From Pseudomonas protegens (GTDB taxonomy: Bacteria > Pseudomonadota > Gammaproteobacteria > Pseudomonadales > Pseudomonadaceae), in contig NZ_CP060201.1 of the NCBI RefSeq assembly GCF_013407925.2, positions 1,674,001 through 1,738,000 of the forward strand: a DNA stretch of 64,000 nucleotides, given 5' to 3'. The notes beneath the pieces are model-generated. The model worked only from the letters and a program-made list of their open reading frames with translations, was not told where the DNA came from and did not search any database. Positions 1-8,783 of the stretch are shown here, in pieces (positions within the stretch are counted from its first letter, which is position 1; the number at the start of each line of letters is the position of its first letter). The position numbers were made by a program, and so were the translations under genes.

Positions 1-281
1 AGGGTCTTGGCATCCACCTGGATCGAGGTGGCCTTGGCCCGCGCCTCGATCACCGCGGTCAGGGTTTCTTCCTCGTGCTTGGCGTAGCCCTTGACGGTTT
101 CCACCAGATTGGGGATCAGGTCGGCGCGGCGCTGGTACTGGTTCTGCACCTGGCCCCAGTCGGCCTTGACCTGCTCGTCCAGGGTCGGAATGTTGTTGAT
201 GCCGCAGCCGCTGAGCAGGCTGGCAAGCAGCAACAAGGCAGCGACGGGCCAGCTCGAACGCAGGCTTTGAGTGATGTTCAT
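1..281 (-). CDS. lemA: LemA family lipoprotein-like protein (5' part, cut by window start)
   Basis: Only the N-terminal 93 codons are in the window; the gene continues to the left. The start codon at 281 is preceded by a good AAGGAG ribosome binding site. The N-terminus has a hydrophobic segment ending in a lipobox-like LLSGCG, then a LemA-typical stretch (VQNQYQRRADLIPNLVETVKGYAKHE in two halves, residues about 40-70) leading into ARAKATS. LemA proteins are membrane-anchored, mostly helical proteins of uncertain function, often next to a TPM-domain or zinc protease gene, which would lie outside the window. Family assignment is confident; the function is not known. Confidence 0.9.
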   Translation of the reverse strand, partial: MNITQSLRSSWPVAALLLLASLLSGCGINNIPTLDEQVKADWGQVQNQYQRRADLIPNLVETVKGYAKHEEETLTAVIEARAKATSIQVDAKT

Positions 282-425
282 GGGTGGGGCTCCTTGCACA
301 ACCTGATTGAAATGAAGCTTTTGCCCGGTTTCACACATCCTGTGGGCAAAATCTGCCTGCGCCACTGGAATGCATCGGGCTGATGGGCTAAAAGATGCCC
401 AGCGCGAAAAAGAGTTCAGAAATAA

Positions 426-560
426 GGCGGTGTGAAAACGTCGCGAGTGAAGGCAAGACAAGGCAAAAACAGGCGAGGAAGCGGAGTGTAGGGGCCTACA
501 TGAGCATTCCGAGCCTGTTTTTAACGCCGTATTGCCGAACGCAGCAGTTTTCACACGGCC
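426..560. repeat. MITE-like palindromic repeat, 135 bp
   Basis: The ends are near-perfect terminal inverted repeats: GGCGGTGTGAAAAC (426-439) and its complement form GTTTTCACACGGCC (547-560). Inside, a second inverted pair (AAAAACAGGC near 465-474 and GCCTGTTTTT near 513-522) makes the whole element a long imperfect hairpin centred on a GGGGCCTACA segment. No coding capacity is convincing. It fills most of the lemA-bglX gap (282-664). The form fits the non-autonomous dispersed repeats known from P. fluorescens-group genomes, but copy number cannot be judged from one window. Confidence 0.6.
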
Positions 561-664
561 TGAAGTGTGCGGGAATTATCTGAACAACAATAGCCGCCCC
601 TTAAATTTTGGCTGTCGGATGCGTCCCCAAAAGCATCTGTCTCGAGCCCTTGAGAACAATATTC

Positions 665-2956
665 ATGAATAAGCTGTGTTTGCTGGGGCTGCTGGTCAGC
701 CTGGCCAGTCACCCGGTGTTGGCCGACGTGGCCCCGGTCCCTCTGGAAAACAAAGAAGCCTTTATCAACGATCTGCTCAAGCGCATGACCCTGGAAGAGA
801 AGATCGGCCAGCTGCGCCTGATCAGCATCGGCCCGGAAATGCCCCGCGAGCTGATCCGCAAGGAAATCGCCGCGGGCAATATCGGCGGCACTTTCAACTC
901 CATCACCCGCCCGGAAAATCGGCCGATGCAGGACGCGGCCATGCGCAGCCGGCTGAAGATCCCGATGTTCTTCGCCTATGACGTGATCCACGGCCACCGG
1001 ACCATCTTCCCCATCAGCCTGGCCCTGGCCTCCAGTTGGGACATGGACGCCATCGGCCGCTCCGGGCGCATCGCCGCCAAGGAAGCCAGCGCCGACAGCC
1101 TGGACATCACCTTCGCGCCGATGGTGGATATCTCCCGCGATCCGCGCTGGGGCCGCACCTCCGAAGGCTTTGGCGAAGACACCTACCTGGTGTCGCGCAT
1201 TGCCAAGGTCATGGTCAAGGCCTACCAGGGCCAGAGCCCGGCCCTGCCGGACAGCATCATGGCCAGCGTCAAGCACTTCGCCCTGTATGGCGCGGTGGAA
1301 GGCGGTCGCGACTACAACATCGTCGACATGAGCCCGGTGAAGATGTACCAGGACTACCTGCCGCCCTATCGCGCAGCCATTGACGCCGGTGCCGGCGGGG
1401 TGATGGTGGCCCTGAACTCGATCAACGGCGTGCCGGCCACCTCCAACACCTGGCTGATGAACGACCTGTTGCGCAAGGAATGGGGCTTCAAGGGCCTGGC
1501 GGTGAGCGACCACGGGGCGATCATCGAGCTGATCCGCCACGGCGTGGCCAAGGACGGTCGCGAAGCGGCCAAGCTGGCGATCAAGGCCGGCATCGACATG
1601 AGCATGAACGACTCGCTGTACGGCAAGGAGCTGCCGGGGCTACTCAAGTCCGGCGAGATCGAGCAGAAGGACATCGACAACGCGGTGCGTGAAGTGCTGG
1701 CGGCCAAGTACGACATGGGCCTGTTCAAGGACCCTTACGTGCGCATCGGCAAGGCCGAGGACGATCCGGCCGACACCAACGCCGAAAGCCGCCTGCACCG
1801 CAGCGACGCCCGGGACATCGCGCGGCGCAGCCTGGTGCTGCTGAAGAACCACAACGACACCCTGCCGCTGAAGAAAACCGCGAAGATCGCCCTGGTCGGC
1901 CCGCTGGCCAAGGCACCGATCGACATGATGGGCAGCTGGGCCGCCGCCGGCGTGCCGGCGCAGTCGGTGACCTTGTACGACGGCATGCGCAATGTCCTGG
2001 GCGACAAGGCCCAACTGGTGTACGCCCGGGGCTCGAACATCACTGCCGACAAGAAGGTGGTGGACTACCTGAACTTCCTCAACTTCGACGCCCCGGAAGT
2101 GGTGGACGACCCGCGTCCGGCGCAGCAGATGATCGACGAAGCGGTCCAGGCAGCCAAACAGGCGGACGTGATCGTCGCGGCCGTGGGCGAGTCCCGGGGC
2201 ATGTCCCACGAATCCTCGAGCCGCACCGACCTGCTGATTCCCGCCAGCCAACGCGAGCTGATCAAGGCCCTCAAGGCCACCGGCAAGCCGCTGGTGCTGG
2301 TGCTGATGAATGGCCGGCCATTGTCGCTGCTGGAAGAAAACCAGCAGGCCGACGCGATCCTGGAAACCTGGTTCAGTGGCACCGAAGGCGGCAACGCCAT
2401 CGCCGACGTCCTGTTCGGCGACTACAACCCGTCGGGCAAGTTGCCGATCACCTTCCCCCGCACCGTGGGGCAGATCCCCACCTACTACAACCACCTGACC
2501 ATTGGCCGGCCGTTCACCCCGGGCAAGCCGGGCAACTACACCTCGCAGTACTTCGACGACACCACCGGCCCGCTGTTTCCGTTCGGCTACGGCCTGAGCT
2601 ACACCACGTTCAGCCTGTCGGACATGGCCCTGTCTTCCACCACCCTGAACAAGAGCGGCAAGCTCGACGCCAGCGTGACCGTGAAGAACACCGGCAAGCG
2701 TGACGGCGAAACCGTGGTGCAGCTGTATATCCAGGACGTGGCCGGCTCGATGATCCGCCCGATCAAGGAGTTGAAGAACTTCCAGAAAGTCATGCTCAAG
2801 GCCGGTGAAGAGAAGTCCATCCACTTCACCATCACCGAGGACGACCTGAAGTTCTACAACACTCAGCTCAAGTACGCCGCCGAACCGGGCGACTTCAATG
2901 TGCAGATCGGCCTGGACTCCCAGGACGTCAAGCAACAGAGCTTCGAACTGCTCTGA
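665..2956 (+). CDS. bglX: Periplasmic beta-glucosidase, glycoside hydrolase family 3
   Basis: 763 aa from the ATG at 665, close to the about 765 aa of E. coli BglX. The first 20 residues (MNKLCLLGLLVSLASHPVLA) form a signal peptide, so the enzyme should be periplasmic; an in-frame upstream start at 608 would bury it and is not preferred. The GH3 N-domain carries KHFALYGAVEGGRDYN and GLAVSDHGA, where Asp about 282 is the expected nucleophile. The C-terminal half has the GH3 C-domain (VGPLAKAPIDMMGSW) and a fibronectin-III-like end with FPFGYGLSYTTF. It hydrolyses terminal beta-glucosides of oligosaccharides. It is a single gene; a GC-rich hairpin follows the stop. Confidence 0.95.
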   Translation: MNKLCLLGLLVSLASHPVLADVAPVPLENKEAFINDLLKRMTLEEKIGQLRLISIGPEMPRELIRKEIAAGNIGGTFNSITRPENRPMQDAAMRSRLKIPMFFAYDVIHGHRTIFPISLALASSWDMDAIGRSGRIAAKEASADSLDITFAPMVDISRDPRWGRTSEGFGEDTYLVSRIAKVMVKAYQGQSPALPDSIMASVKHFALYGAVEGGRDYNIVDMSPVKMYQDYLPPYRAAIDAGAGGVMVALNSINGVPATSNTWLMNDLLRKEWGFKGLAVSDHGAIIELIRHGVAKDGREAAKLAIKAGIDMSMNDSLYGKELPGLLKSGEIEQKDIDNAVREVLAAKYDMGLFKDPYVRIGKAEDDPADTNAESRLHRSDARDIARRSLVLLKNHNDTLPLKKTAKIALVGPLAKAPIDMMGSWAAAGVPAQSVTLYDGMRNVLGDKAQLVYARGSNITADKKVVDYLNFLNFDAPEVVDDPRPAQQMIDEAVQAAKQADVIVAAVGESRGMSHESSSRTDLLIPASQRELIKALKATGKPLVLVLMNGRPLSLLEENQQADAILETWFSGTEGGNAIADVLFGDYNPSGKLPITFPRTVGQIPTYYNHLTIGRPFTPGKPGNYTSQYFDDTTGPLFPFGYGLSYTTFSLSDMALSSTTLNKSGKLDASVTVKNTGKRDGETVVQLYIQDVAGSMIRPIKELKNFQKVMLKAGEEKSIHFTITEDDLKFYNTQLKYAAEPGDFNVQIGLDSQDVKQQSFELL

Positions 2957-2966
2957 GCTCCGACAC

Positions 2967-3000
2967 CGGCCGGCGCATGACCTGCGCCGGCCGACTCCTT
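2967..3000 (+). terminator. GC-rich hairpin after bglX
   Basis: Perfect 10-bp stem CGGCCGGCGC (2967-2976) / GCGCCGGCCG (2984-2993) with a 7-nt loop, 10 bp after the bglX stop. Only a weak pyrimidine run follows, so termination is likely but not certain. Confidence 0.5.
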
Positions 3001-3039
3001 CTGCAATCCCCGCAATCCCCAGAATCGCTGCAATATCTT

Positions 3040-3147
3040 TAGCCGCTGCCGAGCCTGCGAGGCTGCGACGATCTCCCGCCAAACCTCCATCGGACTCACG
3101 ACCGCCGCGACCGCTTCGCGCTCGTTCGCAGCCTGCGGCAGCGGCTA
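3040..3147. repeat. REP-type element, family A (copy 1)
   Basis: Flanked by TAGCCGCTGCCG (3040-3051) and its exact complement CGGCAGCGGCTA (3136-3147), with inner arms GGCTGCGA and TTCGCAGCC next to them. The middle is about 60 bp of variable sequence. It lies between the convergent ends of bglX and clsB. Related copies are at 35462-35596 and 39948-40054. Confidence 0.75.
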
Positions 3148-3172
3148 CAGCCAGCCATGTCAGCCGTGACGG

Positions 3173-4330
3173 TCAGCCGCGCCGGTCCAGCAGGTTGACC
3201 ACCAGACGGTCGACCCAGCCCCAGATCCGCTGCTTGATCCGCCGCCACAATGGCCGGTTGCGCCACTGCGCCAGGTTGATCTCTTCGCTCTGGGCGAAAT
3301 CCGCCTCGAAACTCGCCGCCACCGCGCGGGTCAGTGACGGATCCAGGGCTTCGAGGTTGGCTTCCAGGTTGAAACGCAGGTTCCAGTGATCGAAGTTGCA
3401 CGAACCCACACTGACCCAGTCGTCCACCAGGGCCATCTTCAAATGCAGAAAGCGCGGCTGGTATTCGAAGATGCGCACGCCGGCCTTGAGCAGGCGCGGG
3501 TAGTAACGGTGCCCGGCATAGCGCACCGCCGGGTGGTCGGTGTTCGGCCCGGTCAGCAGCAGGCGCACGTCGATCCCCCGGGCCGCGGCCTTGCGCAACG
3601 AGCGCCGCACCGACCAGGTGGGCAAGAAGTACGGCGTCGCCAGCCAGATGCGCCGCTGGCCGCTGTGCAGGGCGCGGATCAGCGAATGCAGGATGTCGCG
3701 ATGCTGGCGAGAGTCGGCATAGGCCACCCGGCCCATGCCCTCCCCCGAGTCAGGTACGCGGGGCAGATGGGGCAGGCCGAAATCGACACTGGGCTTCCAG
3801 GCGCCGCGGTGCAGGTTGGCGCTCCATTGCCGGTCAAACAGACTCTGCCAGTCACGCACCGCAGGGCCGGCGATCTCCACCATCACTTCATGCCAGTCGC
3901 AGCTGTTGTCCCTGGGCTGCCAGAAGTCATCGGTGACCCCGGTGCCGCCCACCATCGCCAGGGACTGGTCCACCAACAGCAGTTTGCGATGGTCGCGGTA
4001 CAGGTTGAGCAGGCCCTGGCGCCATTTCAGGCGGTTGTAGAAGCGCAGCTCGACACCGGCGTTCGTCAGACGCTGGCGCAGGGGCTGGGTGAAGGCCAGA
4101 CTGCCGTAGTCGTCGAACAGGCAACGCACCTGCACCCCGCGCTCGGCGGCCTGCACCAGGGCCTGGACCATGGCCTCGGCGCAGGCACCGGCCTCCACCA
4201 GGTACAGCTCCAGCGCCACCTGCTCTTGGGCGCGGGCGATGGCCAGCAGCATGCGCGGAAAGAACTCGGGACCATCGATCAGCAACTCGAAGCGGTTGCC
4301 TTCGCGCCAGGGGAACACCGCTCCACGCAT
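3173..4330 (-). CDS. clsB: Cardiolipin synthase B-type phospholipase D family protein
   Basis: 385 aa with two HxKxxxxD (HKD) motifs typical of the phospholipase D superfamily: HRKLLLVD at residues 114-121 with GGTG following, and HLKMALVD at 296-303 followed by GSCNFDHWN. Length and motif spacing match ClsB (YbhO) rather than ClsA, because the two N-terminal membrane spans of ClsA are missing. The C-terminus has a basic, hydrophobic segment (RRIKQRIWGWVDRLVVNLL) that may touch the membrane. It would condense phosphatidyl donors to make cardiolipin at the inner membrane. The gene starts 1 nt after the yceI stop, so the two are cotranscribed. Confidence 0.85.
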   Translation of the reverse strand: MRGAVFPWREGNRFELLIDGPEFFPRMLLAIARAQEQVALELYLVEAGACAEAMVQALVQAAERGVQVRCLFDDYGSLAFTQPLRQRLTNAGVELRFYNRLKWRQGLLNLYRDHRKLLLVDQSLAMVGGTGVTDDFWQPRDNSCDWHEVMVEIAGPAVRDWQSLFDRQWSANLHRGAWKPSVDFGLPHLPRVPDSGEGMGRVAYADSRQHRDILHSLIRALHSGQRRIWLATPYFLPTWSVRRSLRKAAARGIDVRLLLTGPNTDHPAVRYAGHRYYPRLLKAGVRIFEYQPRFLHLKMALVDDWVSVGSCNFDHWNLRFNLEANLEALDPSLTRAVAASFEADFAQSEEINLAQWRNRPLWRRIKQRIWGWVDRLVVNLLDRRG

Positions 4331-4331
4331 T

Positions 4332-4913
4332 TCAGCGCGCCGTGAAGATCAGTACCGCACCCACCGGCACCGAGAAACTGATGGCCGAAAGCCCCGCGAG
4401 CTTGCGCAGGCTGTCCAGGCCCGGGGCCAGGTTGAAGTCTTCGGCGTTGAGCACCAGGGGTTCCAGGGTCACCACCTGAAAGCGCCGGTCATCCAGGCGG
4501 GTGGCCAGCAGCTCGGCGTTGTAGGTGTGTTCCTGGCCGTGCAGGTTCACGGTGACCGGCAGCAACAGCTCGATCTGCGCACCGGGAGCCAGGTCGTTGA
4601 TCGGACGCAGATTGATTTGCGCAGTGATCTGCGCCTCGGGGAACTGCTGCACCTGGAACAGTTCCTGGCGCATGCGTTCATCGCGCAGAGGAATGCCGCT
4701 GCTGACCGAGTCCAGCTCGATCTGCACCTGCGCCTGGCCCTTGCCATCGACCTTGCCGTGCAGCACCAGGAAGCGCTGGACTTCGGAAATATTGGCGTTC
4801 TTGGTGGTGACGAAGGACACCCGGGATGACTCGTTGTCCAGGTACCAGTTGGCCTGGACCGGCAGCGCCAGTACCCCGAGCAGGCTGAGAAGTAGGCGGA
4901 TCGGCGTACGCAT
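4332..4913 (-). CDS. YceI family periplasmic lipid-binding protein
   Basis: 193 aa from the ATG at 4913, chosen because GGGAG lies just upstream and it directly opens a signal peptide (MRTPIRLLLSLLGVLALPVQA). An in-frame ATG at 5006 would add 31 residues with no signal character. The mature start WYLDNESSRVSFVTTKN is the typical first strand of the YceI lipocalin-like barrel, and IPLRDERMRQELFQVQQFPEAQI matches the conserved motif in which the usual MRDxHL is replaced by RDERMR. YceI proteins bind isoprenoid or lipid molecules in the periplasm; the ligand here is not known. The gene is first in a two-gene operon with clsB. Confidence 0.88.
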   Translation of the reverse strand: MRTPIRLLLSLLGVLALPVQANWYLDNESSRVSFVTTKNANISEVQRFLVLHGKVDGKGQAQVQIELDSVSSGIPLRDERMRQELFQVQQFPEAQITAQINLRPINDLAPGAQIELLLPVTVNLHGQEHTYNAELLATRLDDRRFQVVTLEPLVLNAEDFNLAPGLDSLRKLAGLSAISFSVPVGAVLIFTAR

Positions 4914-5052
4914 GCAAGCTCCCTTGAACAGAAGGCGCCACCTTAACCGGCTGCCGTAAGGCTGGCAAACGCCGTGCTCGGGCGGCGCCCTGCGATAGAG
5001 TGGCAAGCCGCGGCTTTAGTTCAGGAACAAACCTGCGGCGCTCGGGAGTGGC

Positions 5053-5823
5053 TCAGACGAGGGTTTTCTGCAGCTGTTCGACGGTTTCGGCCAGCAATCG
5101 CAAATGACGACTGCGCACCTGCTCGACACAGGCCAGGTCCATCGGCCAATGCAGGGCGATGCTGCCGATCACCCGGCCTTCGGCCTGCAACGGCAAGGCC
5201 ACGGCGCGGATCAGAAAAGGCAGGCGCACCGGATATTCCCAATGGCCTTCGGTGCGCTGGCCAAACCCCAGGTGCTGGGACTGGGCACAGGCCTGTTGCT
5301 GGTCTTCGGCCGGCACTCGCTCCCGCTCGGCCAGCCGCTGGACTTCAGCGCTGGCCAGGGCCCCGAGGCAGGCCTTGCCCATGGCCGAATGAAACAGGCT
5401 GGCATGCTGGCCGACAATCCGGCTGTTGCTCGGGTAGCGCTTGCGCAGCACCTGGGGCACTGCGCTTTCCAGGACTTCCAGGTGCTCGCCGTCGAAACTC
5501 GACAAGTCGCTGACCAGCCCGGTGCGTGCACTCAATTCCAGCAGCCAGGGCGCCGCCTGCTCCACCAGGCGGCGCTTGAACCGTTGTCGGCTGTCGCCAA
5601 ACAGACTGCGCGCGCTCAAGCGATAGCGCCGGTCACTCAAGCCCCGGTAGATCCAGCCCTGCTCCTGCAAGGTCAGCAACATGCGTGACACCGTCGCCTT
5701 GGGCAGCCCGGTCAGGTAGTGCAACTCCTCCAGCCCCAGGGCCTGGTGCTGACCGAGTAACTCGACAATGGCCAGGGCCCGTTCCACGGAACGCACACTG
5801 CCGCTTTCGACCTTGCTGGCCAT
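5053..5823 (-). CDS. IclR family transcriptional regulator
   Basis: 256 aa from the ATG at 5823, preceded by GGAG; an upstream in-frame ATG at 5874 is possible but less well placed. The N-terminus has the IclR winged helix-turn-helix (SVERALAIVELLGQHQALGLEELHYLTGLPKATVSRML, given in parts), followed by the IclR effector domain (HSAMGKACLGAL). The gene is last in a minus-strand cluster of four: M20 amidohydrolase, MHS transporter, amidase, then this gene. It is therefore the likely local regulator. A candidate palindrome (GTTCCA-N5-TGGAAC) upstream of the first gene may be its operator. The effector is unknown. Confidence 0.88.
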   Translation of the reverse strand: MASKVESGSVRSVERALAIVELLGQHQALGLEELHYLTGLPKATVSRMLLTLQEQGWIYRGLSDRRYRLSARSLFGDSRQRFKRRLVEQAAPWLLELSARTGLVSDLSSFDGEHLEVLESAVPQVLRKRYPSNSRIVGQHASLFHSAMGKACLGALASAEVQRLAERERVPAEDQQQACAQSQHLGFGQRTEGHWEYPVRLPFLIRAVALPLQAEGRVIGSIALHWPMDLACVEQVRSRHLRLLAETVEQLQKTLV

Positions 5824-5913
5824 GGTCCGAACTCCCTGACTGACTTGAGAATGGGTAAAGCCGTTACCCAGCAAGATGCGGGCCTCAGGAGCCTATCAGC
5901 GACGCTTGTCTGG

Positions 5914-7377
5914 TTACAGCAAATGACCCGGGGGGTGCTGGCGCACCCATTGCGTCAGTTGTTCATGGGCGTACGCCAACTGCAGCACGGCGTGATCGGC
6001 CTGGGCCGGACCGATGATCTGCATGCCCATGGGCAGGCCCGCGAGATTGAATCCCACCGGAATGCTGATGCTGGGCAGGCCGGCCAGGGTCGGACCGATC
6101 ACCACTTCCATCCAGCGATGATAGGTGTCCATATCCTGCCCATCGATCTGCCGTGGCCAGGCCTGCCGTGCATCGAAAGGGAACACCTGGGCCGTGGGCA
6201 ACAGCAGAAAATCGTAACGCTCGAACAGGCGTTGCAAGGCGCGATACCAATCACTGCGACTCTGGGAGGCGCGGTACACATCCGCGGCGCTCAGGTTGGC
6301 CGCACCCTCCACTTCCCAACGGGCCTCGGGCTTGAGCCAGCGGCGTTTGTCCGGATCGCCGTGCAACAGCCCCAGGGAACCCTGGACCAGCCAGTGCCGG
6401 TGCACCAGCCAGCAGTCCCACAACTGCGCCAGGGAAAAATCCGGCTGGCAGTTCTCCACATCACAGCCCAGGGTTGTGAAGTCGGCCAGGGCCTTTTCGC
6501 ACAGGCTCAGTACCCCCTGCTCCATGGCCAGATAGCCGTTGTAGTCCCCCAACCAGCCCAGGCGCAGGCCCCGCACCTCCCGTTGCAGAGGCGCCTGCAA
6601 CAGCGCCGGATCCTCCTTGAGGGACAAGGGCACCCGCGGATCGTAACCGGCCTGAGTGCTCAACAGCCGCGCCACATCGGCCACCGTGCGGCCCATCGGC
6701 CCCTCGGTGGCCAGTTGCTGCACGAACAGCTCGGGAGTCGGGCCGAATGGCACCCGCCCCTGGGAAGGACGCATGCCGAACAGGTTGTTGAAGGCCGCCG
6801 GATTACGCAACGAGCCCATCATGTCGCTGCCATCGGCCACCGGCAGCATGCGCAGGGCCAGGGCCACCGCGGCCCCGCCACTGCTGCCGCCGGCGCTCAG
6901 GCTGCTGTCGTAGGCGTTGCCGGTGGTGCCGAACAGCTGGTTGTAGGTATGCGAGCCCAGGCCGAACTCCGGCACGTTGCTCTTGCCGACGATGATCGCG
7001 CCACTGGCCCGCACCCGGGCCACGCTGATGGCGTCCTCCTGGGGCACCTGTTCGGCGAACAGCGGCGAACCCAGGCTGGTGGTCAGCCCCGCGGTGGCTG
7101 CCAGATCCTTGATCGCTTGGGGCATGCCATGCATCCAGCCCATGGACAGCCCCCGGTCCAGTTGCCGGTCGCGCTCATCGGCCTGGGCCAGCAACTCGCC
7201 CGGATCGACCAGGGACACCAGGGCATTGAAATGCGGGTTGTAGCGCTCGATCTGTTGCAGGTAGGCCTGCATCACCTCGCGGCAGGACAGCTCGCGCGCA
7301 TGGATCGCCCTGGACAGCGCCAGGGCATCCAGTTCGACGATGGCCTCGCCGGCCACGGCATCGCTGTGCTGAATCAA
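5914..7377 (-). CDS. Amidase (amidase signature family), TTG start
   Basis: 487 aa if it starts at TTG 7377, which sits 6 nt after GGGAGG and overlaps the stop of the upstream transporter gene (TTGA). Upstream in-frame codons lie inside that gene and lack a ribosome binding site. The Ser-cisSer-Lys triad is visible: Lys about 90 in AIKDLA, cis-Ser about 165 in the AGGSSGG motif, and nucleophile Ser about 189 in the GSLRNPA motif, 24 residues later as in malonamidase E2. It hydrolyses an amide of unknown identity in the cytoplasm. It is translationally coupled to the transporter, so the transported compound or a derivative is probably the substrate. Confidence 0.88.
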   Translation of the reverse strand: MIQHSDAVAGEAIVELDALALSRAIHARELSCREVMQAYLQQIERYNPHFNALVSLVDPGELLAQADERDRQLDRGLSMGWMHGMPQAIKDLAATAGLTTSLGSPLFAEQVPQEDAISVARVRASGAIIVGKSNVPEFGLGSHTYNQLFGTTGNAYDSSLSAGGSSGGAAVALALRMLPVADGSDMMGSLRNPAAFNNLFGMRPSQGRVPFGPTPELFVQQLATEGPMGRTVADVARLLSTQAGYDPRVPLSLKEDPALLQAPLQREVRGLRLGWLGDYNGYLAMEQGVLSLCEKALADFTTLGCDVENCQPDFSLAQLWDCWLVHRHWLVQGSLGLLHGDPDKRRWLKPEARWEVEGAANLSAADVYRASQSRSDWYRALQRLFERYDFLLLPTAQVFPFDARQAWPRQIDGQDMDTYHRWMEVVIGPTLAGLPSISIPVGFNLAGLPMGMQIIGPAQADHAVLQLAYAHEQLTQWVRQHPPGHLL

Positions 7378-8684
7378 GATTCGCCTCCCAGGGTCAGGGC
7401 ATCGGGCTTGGTGTCCCGGACCGCGTCGTACATGCAATAGATGCCCAGCAGACTGAAGATCGAAGTCGCCAGGACATAGAAGGACGGCGCCACCGGCGTG
7501 GCCATGACCCGGCTCAGCCAGGTCACGATCAAGGGCGCGAAACCGCCGAACAGCATCACCGCCAGGTTATACGCCACGGAGACGCCGGTGGAACGCACCT
7601 CGATGGGAAACTGCTCGGCCAGGGCGGTGGGAGCAGGGCCGAAGAAACCGCCAATGGCGCCACACAGCAGGATCTGCATCACCAGCAGGCGCTCGATGGA
7701 CGGCGCGGCGGCGACCCACACATACAAGGGATAGACCATGACGAAAAACGCCAGGGTGAAGGCCGCCAGCACCGGACGCCGGCCGACACGGTCCGACAAC
7801 GCCCCGGCAAAGGGGATCACCAGGGTCATCAGGGCCACGGCGAACATCTGCACCAGCAGCACCTGATCCAGGGGCAGGCCGAGGTTGGCGTGGGCAAAGG
7901 TCGGCATGTTCACCAGGACCACGTAGAAGGACACGGTGCTGCCGCTGCACAGGCCCATGGACACCAGAATCGCCCGGCGCTGGCTCGACACCACCTGCCA
8001 CAGCCCCGGCCCATTGCCCCGTACCTGCTTGCGCGCCTCGATGAAGGCCTCCGGCTCTTCCATGTACTTGCGGATCCACAGGCCCACCGGACCGATCAGC
8101 AAGCCGATCACGAACGGCAGGCGCCAGCCCCACAGATCCAGGGTCTGGGGCGAGAAGAAGTGGGTCACCGCCGCTACCATCGCCGCCCCGCTGAACACCG
8201 CCAGGCACTGCCCGACCAGTTGCCAGGAACCGTACAGGCCCTTCTTGTGGGGCGGCGCGCTCTCCACCAGATAGGCCGTGGCGCTGGCGTACTCGCCACC
8301 GGTGGCGAACCCCTGGAGCATGCGCGCCACCACGATCAGCAAGGGCGCACCCAGCCCGATGGCGGCGTAGCTGGGAGCAAAGACGATCATCGCGATGGCC
8401 AGGGTCATCAGTTGGATGATCACCATCATCGCGGCCTTGCGGCCCTTGCGATCGGAATAGATCCCCAGCAGCACACCGCCCACCGGACGCATGAAAAAGC
8501 CCACGCCGAAGGTGGCCAGGGCCATCAACAGCGAGGTGTACTCATCCTGCGCCGGAAAGAACTGGCGGGCGACGAAGCTGGCGAGAAAGCCATAGACGAT
8601 GAAGTCGTACCATTCCAGGGCGTTGCCGACGACGGCGGCAACCACCTGCCGGGTCTTGGAAGCAGCGGGGCTCGAAGTGCTCAT
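7374..8684 (-). CDS. MFS transporter, metabolite:H+ symporter (MHS) type
   Basis: 436 aa with twelve predicted membrane segments. The motifs GNALEWYDFIVYGFLA near the start, RPVGGVLLGIYSDRKGRK after TM2, and RMLQGFATGGEYASATAYL are those of the MHS family, which includes the ShiA, ProP and KgtP carriers. It should import an organic acid or amino-acid-like compound with protons. It lies 100 bp after the M20 amidohydrolase gene and overlaps the amidase start, which suggests a catabolic operon for an amide or N-acyl compound. The substrate cannot be read from the sequence. Confidence 0.9.
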   Translation of the reverse strand: MSTSSPAASKTRQVVAAVVGNALEWYDFIVYGFLASFVARQFFPAQDEYTSLLMALATFGVGFFMRPVGGVLLGIYSDRKGRKAAMMVIIQLMTLAIAMIVFAPSYAAIGLGAPLLIVVARMLQGFATGGEYASATAYLVESAPPHKKGLYGSWQLVGQCLAVFSGAAMVAAVTHFFSPQTLDLWGWRLPFVIGLLIGPVGLWIRKYMEEPEAFIEARKQVRGNGPGLWQVVSSQRRAILVSMGLCSGSTVSFYVVLVNMPTFAHANLGLPLDQVLLVQMFAVALMTLVIPFAGALSDRVGRRPVLAAFTLAFFVMVYPLYVWVAAAPSIERLLVMQILLCGAIGGFFGPAPTALAEQFPIEVRSTGVSVAYNLAVMLFGGFAPLIVTWLSRVMATPVAPSFYVLATSIFSLLGIYCMYDAVRDTKPDALTLGGES

Positions 8685-8783
8685 GGGACGTTCCTTGGAT
8701 ACTTTTGAGCCTTGGGCCGGGCTCGGGAAAGTGCCGGGCGTCTAGGACGCCCGCGGCGCTCGGAAACACAGGAGCAGCCGGGG

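Noticed and set aside
1640..3082. A 480-codon open frame antisense to bglX
   Set aside because: The same shadow pattern, with no ribosome binding site, and it covers the bglX terminator.
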